The notes below the pieces were generated by a model. That model made no database searches. It was not told the origin of the DNA and saw nothing but the letters and a program-made list of their open reading frames with translations. This document shows, one piece after another, positions 26,809-36,419 of a stretch of DNA of 64,000 bases (positions within the stretch are counted from its first letter, which is position 1; every line of letters begins with the position of its first letter). Origin of the DNA: Psychrosphaera haliotis. Its GTDB lineage: Bacteria; Pseudomonadota; Gammaproteobacteria; Enterobacterales; Alteromonadaceae. Position numbers and translations under genes: made by a program. The DNA is taken from contig NZ_WOCD01000003.1 of assembly GCF_009728465.1 (NCBI RefSeq), forward strand, positions 1,054,001 through 1,118,000, read 5' to 3'.

Positions 26809-29040
26809 TTAAAACTTATAGCGCATGGAAAAAGTCATATTCCTAGGTTCTAATGAAGGCGTACCTGGAGTTTCATTGCCCTTACCTCTTGCTCGGATAG
26901 GATAGAGCTTGTCTTCATCCCAAACATTATTGATGGCAAAAACGAAATTTAGGTTTTTATTGTAGGCCCACTTTGCAGAAAGGTTTCCCCAATCTAATCC
27001 AGACTCTTTTGAGTTAGTCCAAGGCGCCCACCAGCTGTTCAGAATGACATGCTGATAAGATAAACTCACCTCGTCACTTGCTCGCCAAAACCCTTGATAC
27101 CGGAAAATGCCTTCAGGTAAGCCATTAGCTTTTAAATTGTTTTCTGATCCTGCAACCGGTGACTTCATTCCTAACTCAAACCCATCGGCACTAACAACGT
27201 CGTGTGTGCTATAGGATATTTGATGCCGCCAGTTATTTCGCTTCCAGTTAGCTAATGCTTCTAGCCCTCTAATCTTAAGTGTCCCTGGTTGATTCGCATA
27301 ATAAAAAACGCCTCCCCAATTACCAACAAAGTCAGAGCCAATAGCTGCACCGGGTGTGCCATTACGAGTTGATAAGGTGAGTATGTAATTGTTGATTTCA
27401 TTGGAAAAGGCCGTGACTTCATAACTTAGATATTTATCTATCACCCCTTTAACTGAAAACTCAAAACTACGAATTGTTTCAGCACGTGGTGACTCAGCAT
27501 TGGTCACTGCTCGTCCAGTAGTAGAAGATGTCATGCCGGAACTTTCTAAATACATCAGGTTATTTTCAGACAATAAACCATCGCCTAAAAAGCCTCCCGT
27601 GTAGTGAACCCCAGGCGGACCGTTAAAACCTCGTTGATAAGTAAGCCGGTATACGTTTCTACGAGGTTCATGTTGATATGTCAAACTCATTCGAGGTGTA
27701 AATTGCTTACCCCAGTTGTGGTTATAGTCATTTCGAAAACTAAGGTTCGCCTGCCACGACGAAGACCAAATGGCATTTAGTTCGCCTAGTATGGCTTTAT
27801 TGGTGTAGCTACTAGGAAAGAGCCATTTGTTGGTTTTGTTCACATTGGTCGACAAGTCCGATGTTTTGTTAACAATAAAATTGTCGCCCTGCCAATTTTT
27901 ACTACCCGTTTTTATATGCTCCAGCTCAGCCGCCAATAACCAACTTATCCCTTGATTATTCTCCCGTGTATAAAGCCTAGCTTGAGCAAAACTACGTTGC
28001 TCATTAGCCCCTGCCGTTGTTTGCCCAGAATAGCGGTCGTATAGGGCATAATCATCATTTTGAAAATTTGCTAATAACTTTACCGTGAGTTCATTATTTA
28101 ATGGGTAATAAATATCGCCGGCAATAATAGACAAGCGTTGCTCAACTTGGTCTCTATCTTTAGTCCAGTTATATAAATCCCTTTTTTGTTGATGGTGCTG
28201 AAACCAAAGAGTCCAATCAAAATCAGACACCCTAGCTAGCATTCTAATTGACTCAGCATTATTCAATTTTGTGCCTCGGTCTGCCGCAACTGAAGGGTGT
28301 GAAGAGTCACCTTCCATAACCTCATTCGCCCAACCTTTGTGAGGTAGGGAAAAACCGTCTAGCGCTTGAGCGGAACCAATAAATTGATAATTAAGGCCAT
28401 TGTGTTTTATGCCCGTCATGCCACTCACTGATTGCCATCCTGCCTCTCCAGCCGCAATATTTACTTCACTTTCTTCCACTAGCTTGGTGATAACATTAAT
28501 TACGCCCATTTGCGCGCCCTGACCAAGAGTGACACTGCCTGGACCACGAATAACTTCAATTCGCTCTATATAATCCAAACCAATTCCGTTTAATACATTA
28601 TCTGCAGGGCCCCAAAACCAGTCAGCATTTATTCTCACACCATCAATGAGTAACAGAACCTTACTGTTGTTATCAGGCGCGAGGCCTCTAAATGAAGCAA
28701 TGGTGTCGTCTTTGTCTTCTGCTTTAAAATATCCAGGTACATAAATATTAAGAAGGTCACTTAAGGACCGTCCATTCGCTAATTCAATATCACTTTGGCT
28801 AATAATGGTGACTGAGGATGGTACAAAGTTTTGCCTCGATTCTGTGCCAGCACTTACGCTTACTTTAATGTCCAATAGCTCTTCTAAACTCATTTCAAAA
28901 TAGTCTATTTTGTCTGCTGCAATTTGCGCTTTGCTTGGCTCTGCTTTAACTACTAAAGAAATGGAAAATAAACATAGTACAAATGTCATAGACAGTATTA
29001 GGAAAACAGTTTTTAATGAGAGGCGAACGGTTTTTATCAT
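26809..29040 (-). CDS. TonB-dependent outer-membrane receptor
   Basis: 743 residues with a signal peptide (~33 residues). The plug domain is shown by SVTIISQSDIELANGRSLSDLL, ASFRGLAPDNNSKVLLLIDGVRIN, DYIERIEVIRGPGSVTLGQGA and MGVINVIT; the rest is a 22-strand-type barrel ending in SMRYKF with terminal Phe. The residues around 40-55 (DYFEMSLEELLDIKVSVSAG) form a TonB-box-like or signal region. The ligand is unknown. It is divergent from a prolidase-like amidohydrolase and follows abgT on the other strand; peptide or aromatic-amide uptake is a guess from context. Confidence 0.92.
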   Translation of the reverse strand: MIKTVRLSLKTVFLILSMTFVLCLFSISLVVKAEPSKAQIAADKIDYFEMSLEELLDIKVSVSAGTESRQNFVPSSVTIISQSDIELANGRSLSDLLNIYVPGYFKAEDKDDTIASFRGLAPDNNSKVLLLIDGVRINADWFWGPADNVLNGIGLDYIERIEVIRGPGSVTLGQGAQMGVINVITKLVEESEVNIAAGEAGWQSVSGMTGIKHNGLNYQFIGSAQALDGFSLPHKGWANEVMEGDSSHPSVAADRGTKLNNAESIRMLARVSDFDWTLWFQHHQQKRDLYNWTKDRDQVEQRLSIIAGDIYYPLNNELTVKLLANFQNDDYALYDRYSGQTTAGANEQRSFAQARLYTRENNQGISWLLAAELEHIKTGSKNWQGDNFIVNKTSDLSTNVNKTNKWLFPSSYTNKAILGELNAIWSSSWQANLSFRNDYNHNWGKQFTPRMSLTYQHEPRRNVYRLTYQRGFNGPPGVHYTGGFLGDGLLSENNLMYLESSGMTSSTTGRAVTNAESPRAETIRSFEFSVKGVIDKYLSYEVTAFSNEINNYILTLSTRNGTPGAAIGSDFVGNWGGVFYYANQPGTLKIRGLEALANWKRNNWRHQISYSTHDVVSADGFELGMKSPVAGSENNLKANGLPEGIFRYQGFWRASDEVSLSYQHVILNSWWAPWTNSKESGLDWGNLSAKWAYNKNLNFVFAINNVWDEDKLYPIRARGKGNETPGTPSLEPRNMTFSMRYKF

Positions 29041-29271
29041 AAAGTTTCGCTAAAAAAATACGTTAACTTTAATAGTAGGAAATGATTGCCGTTTTACAAA
29101 TTTCAATATCGGTACAGCGGCTCGACCAGTATTAGCTCATTGATAGTTATGCACTTTCTGAAAAAATAAATGTTCTTTTTTTAAACAGCTGAGTCTGCTA
29201 GATTACATCTAATTATAACTCCTTGGTTATCAGCTCTTTTATGGGCGTTAGTCTAAAAATAAGGACATATC

Positions 29272-30564
29272 ATGAGAATTTCACAGACCGTTTGTTTATT
29301 GGCTATCGCCTTGGTCGCAGAAAATGTAGCGGCTGATACTTTAGTACATGCTGGACGCTTAATTAAAGCGAACAACTCCAATGTCAAAACAGAAGTCACG
29401 GTAGTCATTGATGGCAATAAAATAAAAGCTATTGAAAGCGGTTATAAAAAGCCGTCAAACGCAGACACTGTCATTGATTTAAAAGACTACACCGTCATGC
29501 CAGGGTTAATGGACATGCACACTCACATTAGCTCTCAACATAATGGATTAGCAAGCTATCTTGAAGGTTTTAAACTTAATGAAGCTGACTATGCATTAAA
29601 AGGTGTGGTTTACGCTCAAAAGACTCTAGATGCTGGCTTCACAACGGTTAGAAATTTAGGCGATAGTTACAACGTGACTGTGGCGCTAAAAAAAGCGGTA
29701 AGTAGTGGCATGATTAACGGACCGAGAATTTACACAGCAGCAAAATCTATTGCCACTACTGGCGGACACGCAGATCCTACCAATGGTCGAGCGATGAGTA
29801 TTACCGGCGATCCGGGTCCTAAAGAAGGCGTGATAAATGGCATTGCAGAAGCACGAAAAGCAGTAAGACAACGCTACAAAGATGGTGCTGACTTAATAAA
29901 AATTACCGCAACAGGCGGTGTACTTAGTGTAGCAAAAAGCGGTCAGAACCCGCAGTTTATGACCGATGAACTTGAAGCCATTGTTGAAACTGCAAAAGAC
30001 TATGGCATGACGGTTGCCGTTCATGCGCACGGTAAAGAAGGGATGAAGCGCGCCATTGAAGCTGGTGTAGATTCGATTGAACATGGCACATTCATGGACG
30101 ATGAAATATTTAAATTAATGAAAAAGCATAATACCTACTATGTGCCAACGGTAATGGCTGGAAATTGGGTCGCAGAAAAAGCAAAAATTGACGGTTTTTT
30201 CCCTGCATTAGTAAGACCTAAAGCGGCAGCAATAGGACCACTCATTGAAAAAACATTTGGCCGGGCTTATTTAGCTGGCGTTAACATTGCGTTTGGTACT
30301 GACTCCGGCGTTTCAGCTCACGGCGATAATGGTTTGGAGTTTGAGCTTATGGTTAGAGCAGGCATGAAGCCTATTGATGCAATTAGAAGCGCGACGTTTC
30401 ATGGTGCTAAACTTCTCAACATCCTTGACGAGGTAGGCACTATTGAAAAGAATAAACTTGCTGATATTGTGGCCATCAAAGGCAACCCGCTTAAAAATAT
30501 AGCACTAATGAAAAACGTCAACTTTGTAATGAAAGACGGCAAGGTTTATAAATTTGAAAAATAG
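29272..30564 (+). CDS. Exported amidohydrolase, prolidase/imidazolonepropionase-like
   Basis: 430 residues with a signal peptide (…AENVAA). Metal-binding motifs of the amidohydrolase superfamily are in order: [17 protein letters not shown] (bridging Lys), VAVHAHG, SIEHGT and FGTDSG. The closest family is the secreted Xaa-Pro dipeptidase/Xaa-Arg carboxypeptidase type. It probably hydrolyses dipeptides in the periplasm. AAGGAC at 29260 supports the start. It is divergent from the TonB receptor, an arrangement that suggests a receptor-plus-hydrolase uptake pair. Confidence 0.9.
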   Translation: MRISQTVCLLAIALVAENVAADTLVHAGRLIKANNSNVKTEVTVVIDGNKIKAIESGYKKPSNADTVIDLKDYTVMPGLMDMHTHISSQHNGLASYLEGFKLNEADYALKGVVYAQKTLDAGFTTVRNLGDSYNVTVALKKAVSSGMINGPRIYTAAKSIATTGGHADPTNGRAMSITGDPGPKEGVINGIAEARKAVRQRYKDGADLIKITATGGVLSVAKSGQNPQFMTDELEAIVETAKDYGMTVAVHAHGKEGMKRAIEAGVDSIEHGTFMDDEIFKLMKKHNTYYVPTVMAGNWVAEKAKIDGFFPALVRPKAAAIGPLIEKTFGRAYLAGVNIAFGTDSGVSAHGDNGLEFELMVRAGMKPIDAIRSATFHGAKLLNILDEVGTIEKNKLADIVAIKGNPLKNIALMKNVNFVMKDGKVYKFEK

Positions 30565-30573
30565 GAAAAACCC

Positions 30574-30987
30574 TTAATAAATTGGCTTAACTTTCCAATC
30601 AAGTAATGGTGTTTTATCGGACTCTGAACAAATCCAAATAGTTACCCGAACAGTGTCCTTTAAAACCCCCTCTTCACTCTCAATTGCTTTCCAGTCTGAT
30701 TTAGTAAAAGCTTGGCCACTTAACCTAAACATGCTTAACAGTTCACTCTCGTTCTCGAATGAAGCTTTAAAGTGCTCAACAGTGCCATAACTGGTATTTA
30801 GGGTTAGGTTTATTACACTTTCCCCCCTCGTATATGTGCTCACTTGGCCATCCCAAGATGTTAAATTATCTGGATTACATTTTACAAAACTCGGTACTTT
30901 TAACCTTTTATCTGGTTCAATAGCATGACTAGAGTAACTGCAAGTCAGTGCCAAGAGGCTACAAATCATAACAAGGCTTTTATTCAT
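30574..30987 (-). CDS. Small exported protein, unknown function
   Basis: 137 residues; signal peptide ends after ...SYSSHA. Two cysteines in the mature part (FVKCNPDN and WICSESD) could pair. The sequence is mostly beta-like, with GTVEHFKASFENESELLSMF in the middle. I do not recognise a family. It is convergent with the amidohydrolase, ten bases away, and lies after the M43 protease terminator, so it is probably expressed alone. Confidence 0.65.
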   Translation of the reverse strand: MNKSLVMICSLLALTCSYSSHAIEPDKRLKVPSFVKCNPDNLTSWDGQVSTYTRGESVINLTLNTSYGTVEHFKASFENESELLSMFRLSGQAFTKSDWKAIESEEGVLKDTVRVTIWICSESDKTPLLDWKVKPIY

Positions 30988-31011
30988 CTGGCTTCTTCAA
31001 ATTTCTCAATT

Positions 31012-31034
31012 AAAAAAAGGCACCGAAGTGCCTT
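31012..31034 (-). terminator. Terminator of the M43 protease gene
   Basis: Read on the minus strand: AAGGCAC, TTCG loop, GTGCCTT and seven T. It lies about 25 bp after the protease stop. Confidence 0.85.
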
Positions 31035-31059
31035 CATATTTTATTATAAAAATATAGCC

Positions 31060-31995
31060 TTATAGACCACGGTATGTAATTGACTGTTGATCAGCTCGAA
31101 GCGATTGACCAAAAGAAAATTCATACATACACGCATCGTCTGTATAATCCATAAAGTTATTTATAGGATCAGAGCCCGCTGCATTTTTGCCTTTTGTACA
31201 GCTATCGCGACCTGTTGGACAACCATATGCAGGACTCTTTTCTGCTGGTGTATCGCTAACGTAGTCACCACTGCCACTGCATCCACCTTGGAAGGTATGG
31301 TAAAGACCAAGCCAGTGGCCTACTTCGTGCGTACCAGTATCACCTTGGTTATATGGTGCGGCACTGCCTCCTGGCAAAGTTTCAAATAAAACCACTACAC
31401 CATCATTCATTGGTCTTGAAGCATAGTCAGATGGGAATGTTGCCCAACCCAGCAAGCCATCGCCCATATTATTTGTATAGAAATTTAAATCGCCCGCATC
31501 ACCTTGGCGAAGTGTTGATTTCATTGCGGTTTCAGCTTGTGTGCCATACCCAGCTGTAAACCATGCATTATTTACAACTGTTTGACTGCTCACTAAATTG
31601 AATGTAAATGGGGTATTTGCGTATGCGTTGTTCAATACATTCATTTGTGATGAGATATCACCTGCAGACAAACCGCCATTACCATTTGAATCAGTGATAA
31701 TATGGAAATAAACATCAATAACAACCGACCCTACTGCGCGAGGTTGGTCTCCGCCATTGTCACCACCGCCACCTCCACCAGGTTTGCCTTTAGCGGCCGA
31801 ATTAGATCTTAAGTTTTTGAAATGCTTTTCTTTCATTTCAGCTTCTTTTTGTGAAGGGTGCTTAGTACCGCATCTTAGAAATGAGGCATTTTCATTTGCG
31901 TGGTCAAACGCTTTGTCATTAGCTGCGTGTAACGTCGCAGAAGAACCTGATGCTAAAGCTAATGCGACAAGTAATTGAATGGATTTTGTTTTCAT
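31060..31995 (-). CDS. Secreted M43-type zinc metalloprotease
   Basis: 311 residues with a signal peptide (…ATLHA). A Gly-rich linker (GKPGGGGGGDNGG, ~75-88) separates a short N-terminal region from the catalytic domain. The zinc motif is THEVGHWLGLYH (HEXXHXXGXXH) and the Met-turn is NNFMDYTDD; eight or so cysteines near the active site resemble pappalysin/cytophagalysin (M43B) enzymes. It probably degrades extracellular protein. The long T-rich run just before the start (near 32005) may be prone to slippage. Confidence 0.92.
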   Translation of the reverse strand: MKTKSIQLLVALALASGSSATLHAANDKAFDHANENASFLRCGTKHPSQKEAEMKEKHFKNLRSNSAAKGKPGGGGGGDNGGDQPRAVGSVVIDVYFHIITDSNGNGGLSAGDISSQMNVLNNAYANTPFTFNLVSSQTVVNNAWFTAGYGTQAETAMKSTLRQGDAGDLNFYTNNMGDGLLGWATFPSDYASRPMNDGVVVLFETLPGGSAAPYNQGDTGTHEVGHWLGLYHTFQGGCSGSGDYVSDTPAEKSPAYGCPTGRDSCTKGKNAAGSDPINNFMDYTDDACMYEFSFGQSLRADQQSITYRGL

Positions 31996-32153
31996 GTTTT
32001 ACCCTTTTTTTTTTCATTATTATTGATGTGAGTTCGCACCAGGTAAATAACACCGAGACCGATGCAGCTCAAAAATCATACTAGCCAATAATCGAAAAAA
32101 GGCAAACCTTTTCACAAACTTAGATAGAGTGGAATAATAAACCATGAAAAAAC

Positions 32154-32696
32154 TCAACTTGAGTTTGTTTTTCTAACTGTAATAAAACTGTAATCTGCAG
32201 ACTCTACAGAGATATCTACTTCCACCTCTTCGTTAAAGTAAGTGGCCCCACCAATAATTAATCCCTTTGCTAGTGGTTCTAAGCTATTTTCTGAGATATA
32301 TCTCATTTTTATATGAGTTGGTGATTCTTCAATCGTCTTGAATTCTGGTAGTTGAGCGTCAGGGTAAAGCTTTTGCACTTCCACGTGAATGTTTGAATCT
32401 AGAATCGACAACACTTCTATCACCGATTTTTTTCCTCGCACAGCCTGGGGATGATACTCCGCTAATTTAGGAAATAAATAGACGCCAAAGCTCTCGACTA
32501 ATTCACCCACAGGAATGCCAGTATGAGCAGAGAGTGTCGTAACAATAGCAACAACTTCACCCGGAGAATAAAAGCCAACTGAGGTATAAATTGCTTTAGA
32601 CTCTAGGTTTGCTTCTTCGAGTACAGTTTCTGTTAACTCCAAACCCACTTCTTGTTCCATCATTTCAATTAAATTCGTGAAAATAACGCCTAACAT
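32154..32696 (-). CDS. H-NOX (haem NO-binding) family protein with altered YxSxR motif
   Basis: 180 residues matching the H-NOX fold: MLGVIFTNLIEMMEQEVG at the start, the proximal haem ligand His104 (NIHVEVQKLYPDAQLP), and GLIIGGATYF late in the chain. The haem-propionate motif, normally Tyr-x-Ser-x-Arg, reads YISEN here (Tyr133, Ser135, Asn137), so the Arg is replaced. Family members sense NO or O2, or are haem-less redox sensors, and usually partner a kinase or cyclase, but no partner is adjacent; gmk is divergent. GGAGGAATTAT precedes the ATG. Confidence 0.85.
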   Translation of the reverse strand: MLGVIFTNLIEMMEQEVGLELTETVLEEANLESKAIYTSVGFYSPGEVVAIVTTLSAHTGIPVGELVESFGVYLFPKLAEYHPQAVRGKKSVIEVLSILDSNIHVEVQKLYPDAQLPEFKTIEESPTHIKMRYISENSLEPLAKGLIIGGATYFNEEVEVDISVESADYSFITVRKTNSS

Positions 32697-32834
32697 ATAA
32701 TTCCTCCGCTCTAAGTATTTATGAGTGTAGACGAAATAAAATTAAAACATTAATCGAGCCTGTCAGATTATTGATGTGTTAAACTATGCTTAATTAGAAA
32801 AACATCATTCAAAAAAGTTGAAGTAGCGAACACT

Positions 32835-33452
32835 ATGCAAGGTAATTTATTTGTTGTTTCGTCACCAAGTGGTGCCGGAAAGTCCAGTTTAATTTCAGCG
32901 TTATTAGAACGTCATAACGATATGAAAGTATCGGTGTCACACACCACTCGCCAGCCTAGACCGGGCGAAGAAAATGAAGTTCATTATCACTTTACAAACG
33001 TTGAAGCCTTTAAAGATTTAATATCAAAAGACGGCTTTTATGAATGGGCAGAAGTGTTTGGTAATTATTACGGCACTTCTAAACAAGCAATTCAGGATCA
33101 GCTAGACCAAGGCATTGATGTATTTTTAGATATCGACTGGCAAGGTGCGCAACAAATGCGTGAAATTCGCCCGGACATCATTACTCTGTTCATTTTGCCT
33201 CCTTCTAGAGAAGAATTAGAGAGCCGTTTAAACAAACGTGGCCAAGACAGTGCCGAAGTTATTGCTAAACGCATGTCACAGGCACAAAGTGAAATGTCTC
33301 ACTATAATGAATATGACTTTTTGTTAATTAATGATGATTTTGAAGAAACACTTAATAACTTTGAAAAAATAGTGCTAACTCATCGCTTAAAAACAAAGAA
33401 TCAGTACAGTAAAAACAGTCAACTGCTCACTCAGCTATTGGCTAAAAGCTAA
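32835..33452 (+). CDS. gmk: Guanylate kinase
   Basis: 205 residues. P-loop [11 protein letters not shown] (9-19), GMP-binding [11 protein letters not shown] and YYGTSKQAI, and the LID region [17 protein letters not shown] are all present. It phosphorylates GMP to GDP in nucleotide supply. It heads the operon gmk-rpoZ-spoT-ridA-trmH-recG, an order conserved in gammaproteobacteria, linking GTP supply to (p)ppGpp control. Confidence 0.97.
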   Translation: MQGNLFVVSSPSGAGKSSLISALLERHNDMKVSVSHTTRQPRPGEENEVHYHFTNVEAFKDLISKDGFYEWAEVFGNYYGTSKQAIQDQLDQGIDVFLDIDWQGAQQMREIRPDIITLFILPPSREELESRLNKRGQDSAEVIAKRMSQAQSEMSHYNEYDFLLINDDFEETLNNFEKIVLTHRLKTKNQYSKNSQLLTQLLAKS

Positions 33453-33506
33453 CCTTGGTGTAATATTACGCCCCTTAATATTTTTTTGCCTCATTGGAGA
33501 TACTGA

Positions 33507-33779
33507 ATGGCTCGCGTAACTGTTGAAGACGCTGTTGAAAAAGTAGGAAATCGTTTTGATTTAATTTTGGTTGCTGCTCGTCGTGCACGTCAATTAGCAA
33601 CTCAAGGTAAAGAGCCTCTTGTTGACGCTGGCAATGATAAGCCAACTGTTACTGCACTTCGCGAAATTGAAGCTGGTTTAATCACCAACGACGTAATGGA
33701 TCGCCAAGATAACGAAGCTGAAACAGTTCGTGAAGCAGAAGAAATGGCAGCCGTTGCTGCAATCGTTGGTAACGAATAA
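33507..33779 (+). CDS. rpoZ: RNA polymerase omega subunit
   Basis: 90 residues: [30 protein letters not shown] matches omega closely, with the acidic variable tail usual in the family. It supports RNA polymerase assembly and ppGpp binding. GGAGATACTGA precedes the start. It lies 54 bp after gmk. Confidence 0.98.
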   Translation: MARVTVEDAVEKVGNRFDLILVAARRARQLATQGKEPLVDAGNDKPTVTALREIEAGLITNDVMDRQDNEAETVREAEEMAAVAAIVGNE

Positions 33780-33803
33780 GTAACAAACGAGCAATTTCTT
33801 TAT

Positions 33804-33836
33804 AGCCAACATGTTTTTTTAACGTGTTGGCTTTCC
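33804..33836 (+). terminator. Hairpin between rpoZ and spoT (weak terminator or attenuator)
   Basis: AGCCAACA (33804-33811) pairs with TGTTGGCT (33825-33832), followed by TTTCCTT. The imperfect T-run suggests partial termination, which would set lower spoT expression than rpoZ. Confidence 0.55.
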
Positions 33837-33897
33837 TTCCTAATTTTCTTTAGTTTATACTCAATTCCTATCTAATCGTTTTTTACTGAGTCGTTCG

Positions 33898-35991
33898 GTG
33901 TATTTATTTGAAGGTTTAAAACAACAAATTTCGGCCTATTTGCCGCCAGAGCAAGTTGCTATTGTGCAACGTGCCTATGTAGTTGCGCGTGACGCCCATG
34001 ATGGCCAAATGCGATCCAGTGGTGATCCTTATATTACTCACCCTGTCGCTGTGACTGTTTTACTTGCAAATATGAAGCTAGATCATGAAACATTATCTGC
34101 TGCTTTAATGCATGACGTTATTGAAGACACACCTGTTTCTAAAAAGGATTTAGCCGATGAGTTTGGCGATACTATTGCTGATTTAGTTGAAGGTGTATCA
34201 AAACTCGATAAGCTTCACTTTAAAGACAAAAAAGAATTCCAAGCTGAAAACTTCCGCAAAATGGTTATGGCCATGACGCAGGATATTCGCGTTATTTTGA
34301 TCAAGCTTGCTGACCGAACCCACAACATGCGAACGCTTGGGGCTTTACGACCAGATAAGAAACGTCGTATTGCCAAAGAAACCTTAGAAATATATGCCCC
34401 AATTGCCAATCGACTTGGTATTCACGAATTTAAAAACGAACTAGAAAATTTAGGCTTTGAAGCACTTTATCCAATGCGTTCTAGAGCCCTAGAAAACGCA
34501 GTAAAGCAGGCTCGTGGTAACCGTAAAGAAATCATTCATAACATCCAGTCAGAAATTGAAACTCGCCTAGCAGAAGTAGGTATTCCTGGTGATGTTAAAG
34601 GCCGTGAAAAGCACTTATTTAGTATCTATAGAAAAATGTTAAACAAAGAATTAATGTTTAACGAAGTCATGGATATCTACGCCTTTAGAATAATGGTTGA
34701 TGACATAGACACGTGTTATCGAGTGTTTGGTGTAATGCACAATCTTTACAAGCCAATTGAAACCAGATTTAAAGATTATATTGCGATTCCAAAATCAAAT
34801 GGTTATCAGTCTCTGCATACGTCTCTTATTGGCCCTCATGGTATTCCCATTGAAATCCAAATTCGTACCAAAGAAATGGACGATTTGGCGGACAAAGGGA
34901 TTGCAGCTCACTGGGCATACAAAGGTGCTGGTGATAAAACTGGTAACTCAGCACAACAACGCGCACGTCAATGGATGCAAACCTTACTTGAGCTGCAACA
35001 AAGTGCAGGTTCGTCATTTGAGTTTATAGAAAACGTTAAAACGGAAATGTTCCCAGAAGAAATTTATGTATTTACCCCAGACGGGAAAATTCATGAGTTA
35101 CCAATGGGCGCAACACCTGTAGATTTTGCTTATTCAGTTCATACCGATGTTGGTAATACTTGTGTTGGCGCTAAGGTTGATCGTAAACCACACCCTTTAA
35201 GTCGACCATTAGATACCGGTCAGACGGTAGAAATTATTACTTCGCCTAATGTGAAGCCTAACGCCAACTGGCTAAACTTTGTAGTCACTGCCAAAGCCAG
35301 ACTTGGTATCAGAAACTACCTAAAACATCAGCGTGCCAATGAAGCCATAAACCTTGGCCGTCGACTATTAAAGTCTGCATTAGGTGAAACACAAATTGAA
35401 CAAGTAGAACCAGAAGATATGATTAAGCTTCTGGGCGACTTCAATTTAAATACCATTGAAGATCTATATAGGGAAATTGGCTTAGGTAACTTAATGGGAT
35501 TAACCATAAGTAACCGCTTACTTAACTCTGATAAAGAACAAGCCAACAAAGTTGATCATACGCCTATTGCTGGTGCAAAAGGTATGTTGGTTACGTATAG
35601 TAAATGTTGTCACCCAATACCTGGTGATGAAATTGTTGCTCACGTTTCACAAGGTAAAGGCTTAACTATTCACAGAGAAGACTGTCCCAACTGTCGTAAC
35701 TGGGAAAAAGACGCCGCTAAATTCTTTAAAGTAAAATGGGACGATGCTTCCGATAGAGAGTACGTAACCACTTTAAAAATAGAATTGATCAATCATCAAG
35801 GTGCACTTGCAAAAGTAACGCACTTAATCTCAAAGAGTAACTCCAACGTAGAACATATATTTACAGAAGAAAAAGAATCAAATATATATGCGATTACGGC
35901 TGATGTGACGGTTAAAAACCGAGTTCATTTAGCACGAGTTATCAAAAAATTAAGAACTATGCCGGACGTCCAGCGGATAAGCCGCAAGTAG
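33898..35991 (+). CDS. spoT: Bifunctional (p)ppGpp synthetase/hydrolase SpoT
   Basis: 697 residues from a GTG start, giving MYLFEGLKQQISAYLPPEQV as in E. coli SpoT. It has the HD hydrolase domain (THPVAV, MHDVIEDT, KLADRTHNMRTL), the synthetase domain (DYIAIPKSNGYQSLHTSLIGPHG), TGS domain (EIYVFTPDGKIHELPMGATPVDFAY), helical/zinc-finger region (YSKCCHPIPGD, CPNC) and C-terminal ACT domain. It balances the stringent-response alarmone. The start at 33898 has no strong ribosome site, which is typical for this gene. Confidence 0.97.
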   Translation: MYLFEGLKQQISAYLPPEQVAIVQRAYVVARDAHDGQMRSSGDPYITHPVAVTVLLANMKLDHETLSAALMHDVIEDTPVSKKDLADEFGDTIADLVEGVSKLDKLHFKDKKEFQAENFRKMVMAMTQDIRVILIKLADRTHNMRTLGALRPDKKRRIAKETLEIYAPIANRLGIHEFKNELENLGFEALYPMRSRALENAVKQARGNRKEIIHNIQSEIETRLAEVGIPGDVKGREKHLFSIYRKMLNKELMFNEVMDIYAFRIMVDDIDTCYRVFGVMHNLYKPIETRFKDYIAIPKSNGYQSLHTSLIGPHGIPIEIQIRTKEMDDLADKGIAAHWAYKGAGDKTGNSAQQRARQWMQTLLELQQSAGSSFEFIENVKTEMFPEEIYVFTPDGKIHELPMGATPVDFAYSVHTDVGNTCVGAKVDRKPHPLSRPLDTGQTVEIITSPNVKPNANWLNFVVTAKARLGIRNYLKHQRANEAINLGRRLLKSALGETQIEQVEPEDMIKLLGDFNLNTIEDLYREIGLGNLMGLTISNRLLNSDKEQANKVDHTPIAGAKGMLVTYSKCCHPIPGDEIVAHVSQGKGLTIHREDCPNCRNWEKDAAKFFKVKWDDASDREYVTTLKIELINHQGALAKVTHLISKSNSNVEHIFTEEKESNIYAITADVTVKNRVHLARVIKKLRTMPDVQRISRK

Positions 35992-36012
35992 TTCAGTCAA
36001 CAGGATTTCACC

Positions 36013-36401
36013 ATGACACGTATTGTTATTAACACAGATGCGGCACCTGCCGCTATTGGCACTTATAATCAAGCCATTAAAGTAGGCACCACGGTTTACC
36101 TATCTGGTCAAATTCCACTGGTTCCAGAAACCATGGAAGTTGTCTCAGAAGACTTTGAAGCGCAAGCAGAACAAGTTTTTAGAAACCTGAAAGCAGTTTG
36201 TGAAGCCTCTGGTGGCTCAATTGAAGATGCCGTGAAGCTCAACATTTTCCTAACGGATCTTGGTCAGTTCGCCAAAGTAAATGAGATTATGGCGAAATAT
36301 GTGGCCGAACCATTCCCAGCAGAGCAGCAGTTCAAGTTTCAGCGTTGCCAAAAGACGTGCAAATTGAAATTGATGGTATTTTAGAGCTATCTGACGTTTA
36401 A
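36013..36401 (+). CDS. ridA: RidA-family deaminase, frameshifted near C-terminus
   Basis: The uninterrupted frame gives 123 residues ending abnormally ([17 protein letters not shown]). The true RidA C-terminus, [21 protein letters not shown], is encoded in the +1 frame to the stop at 36401. Restoring one A in GCAGAGC (near 36321, giving the expected PARAAVQ) mends the gene to about 129 residues. RidA removes reactive enamine/imine intermediates of PLP enzymes; ARAAV includes the conserved substrate-binding Arg, lost without repair. It is the fourth gene of the gmk-spoT operon. Confidence 0.9.
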
Positions 36402-36419
36402 GCATTATTAGGAATACAC

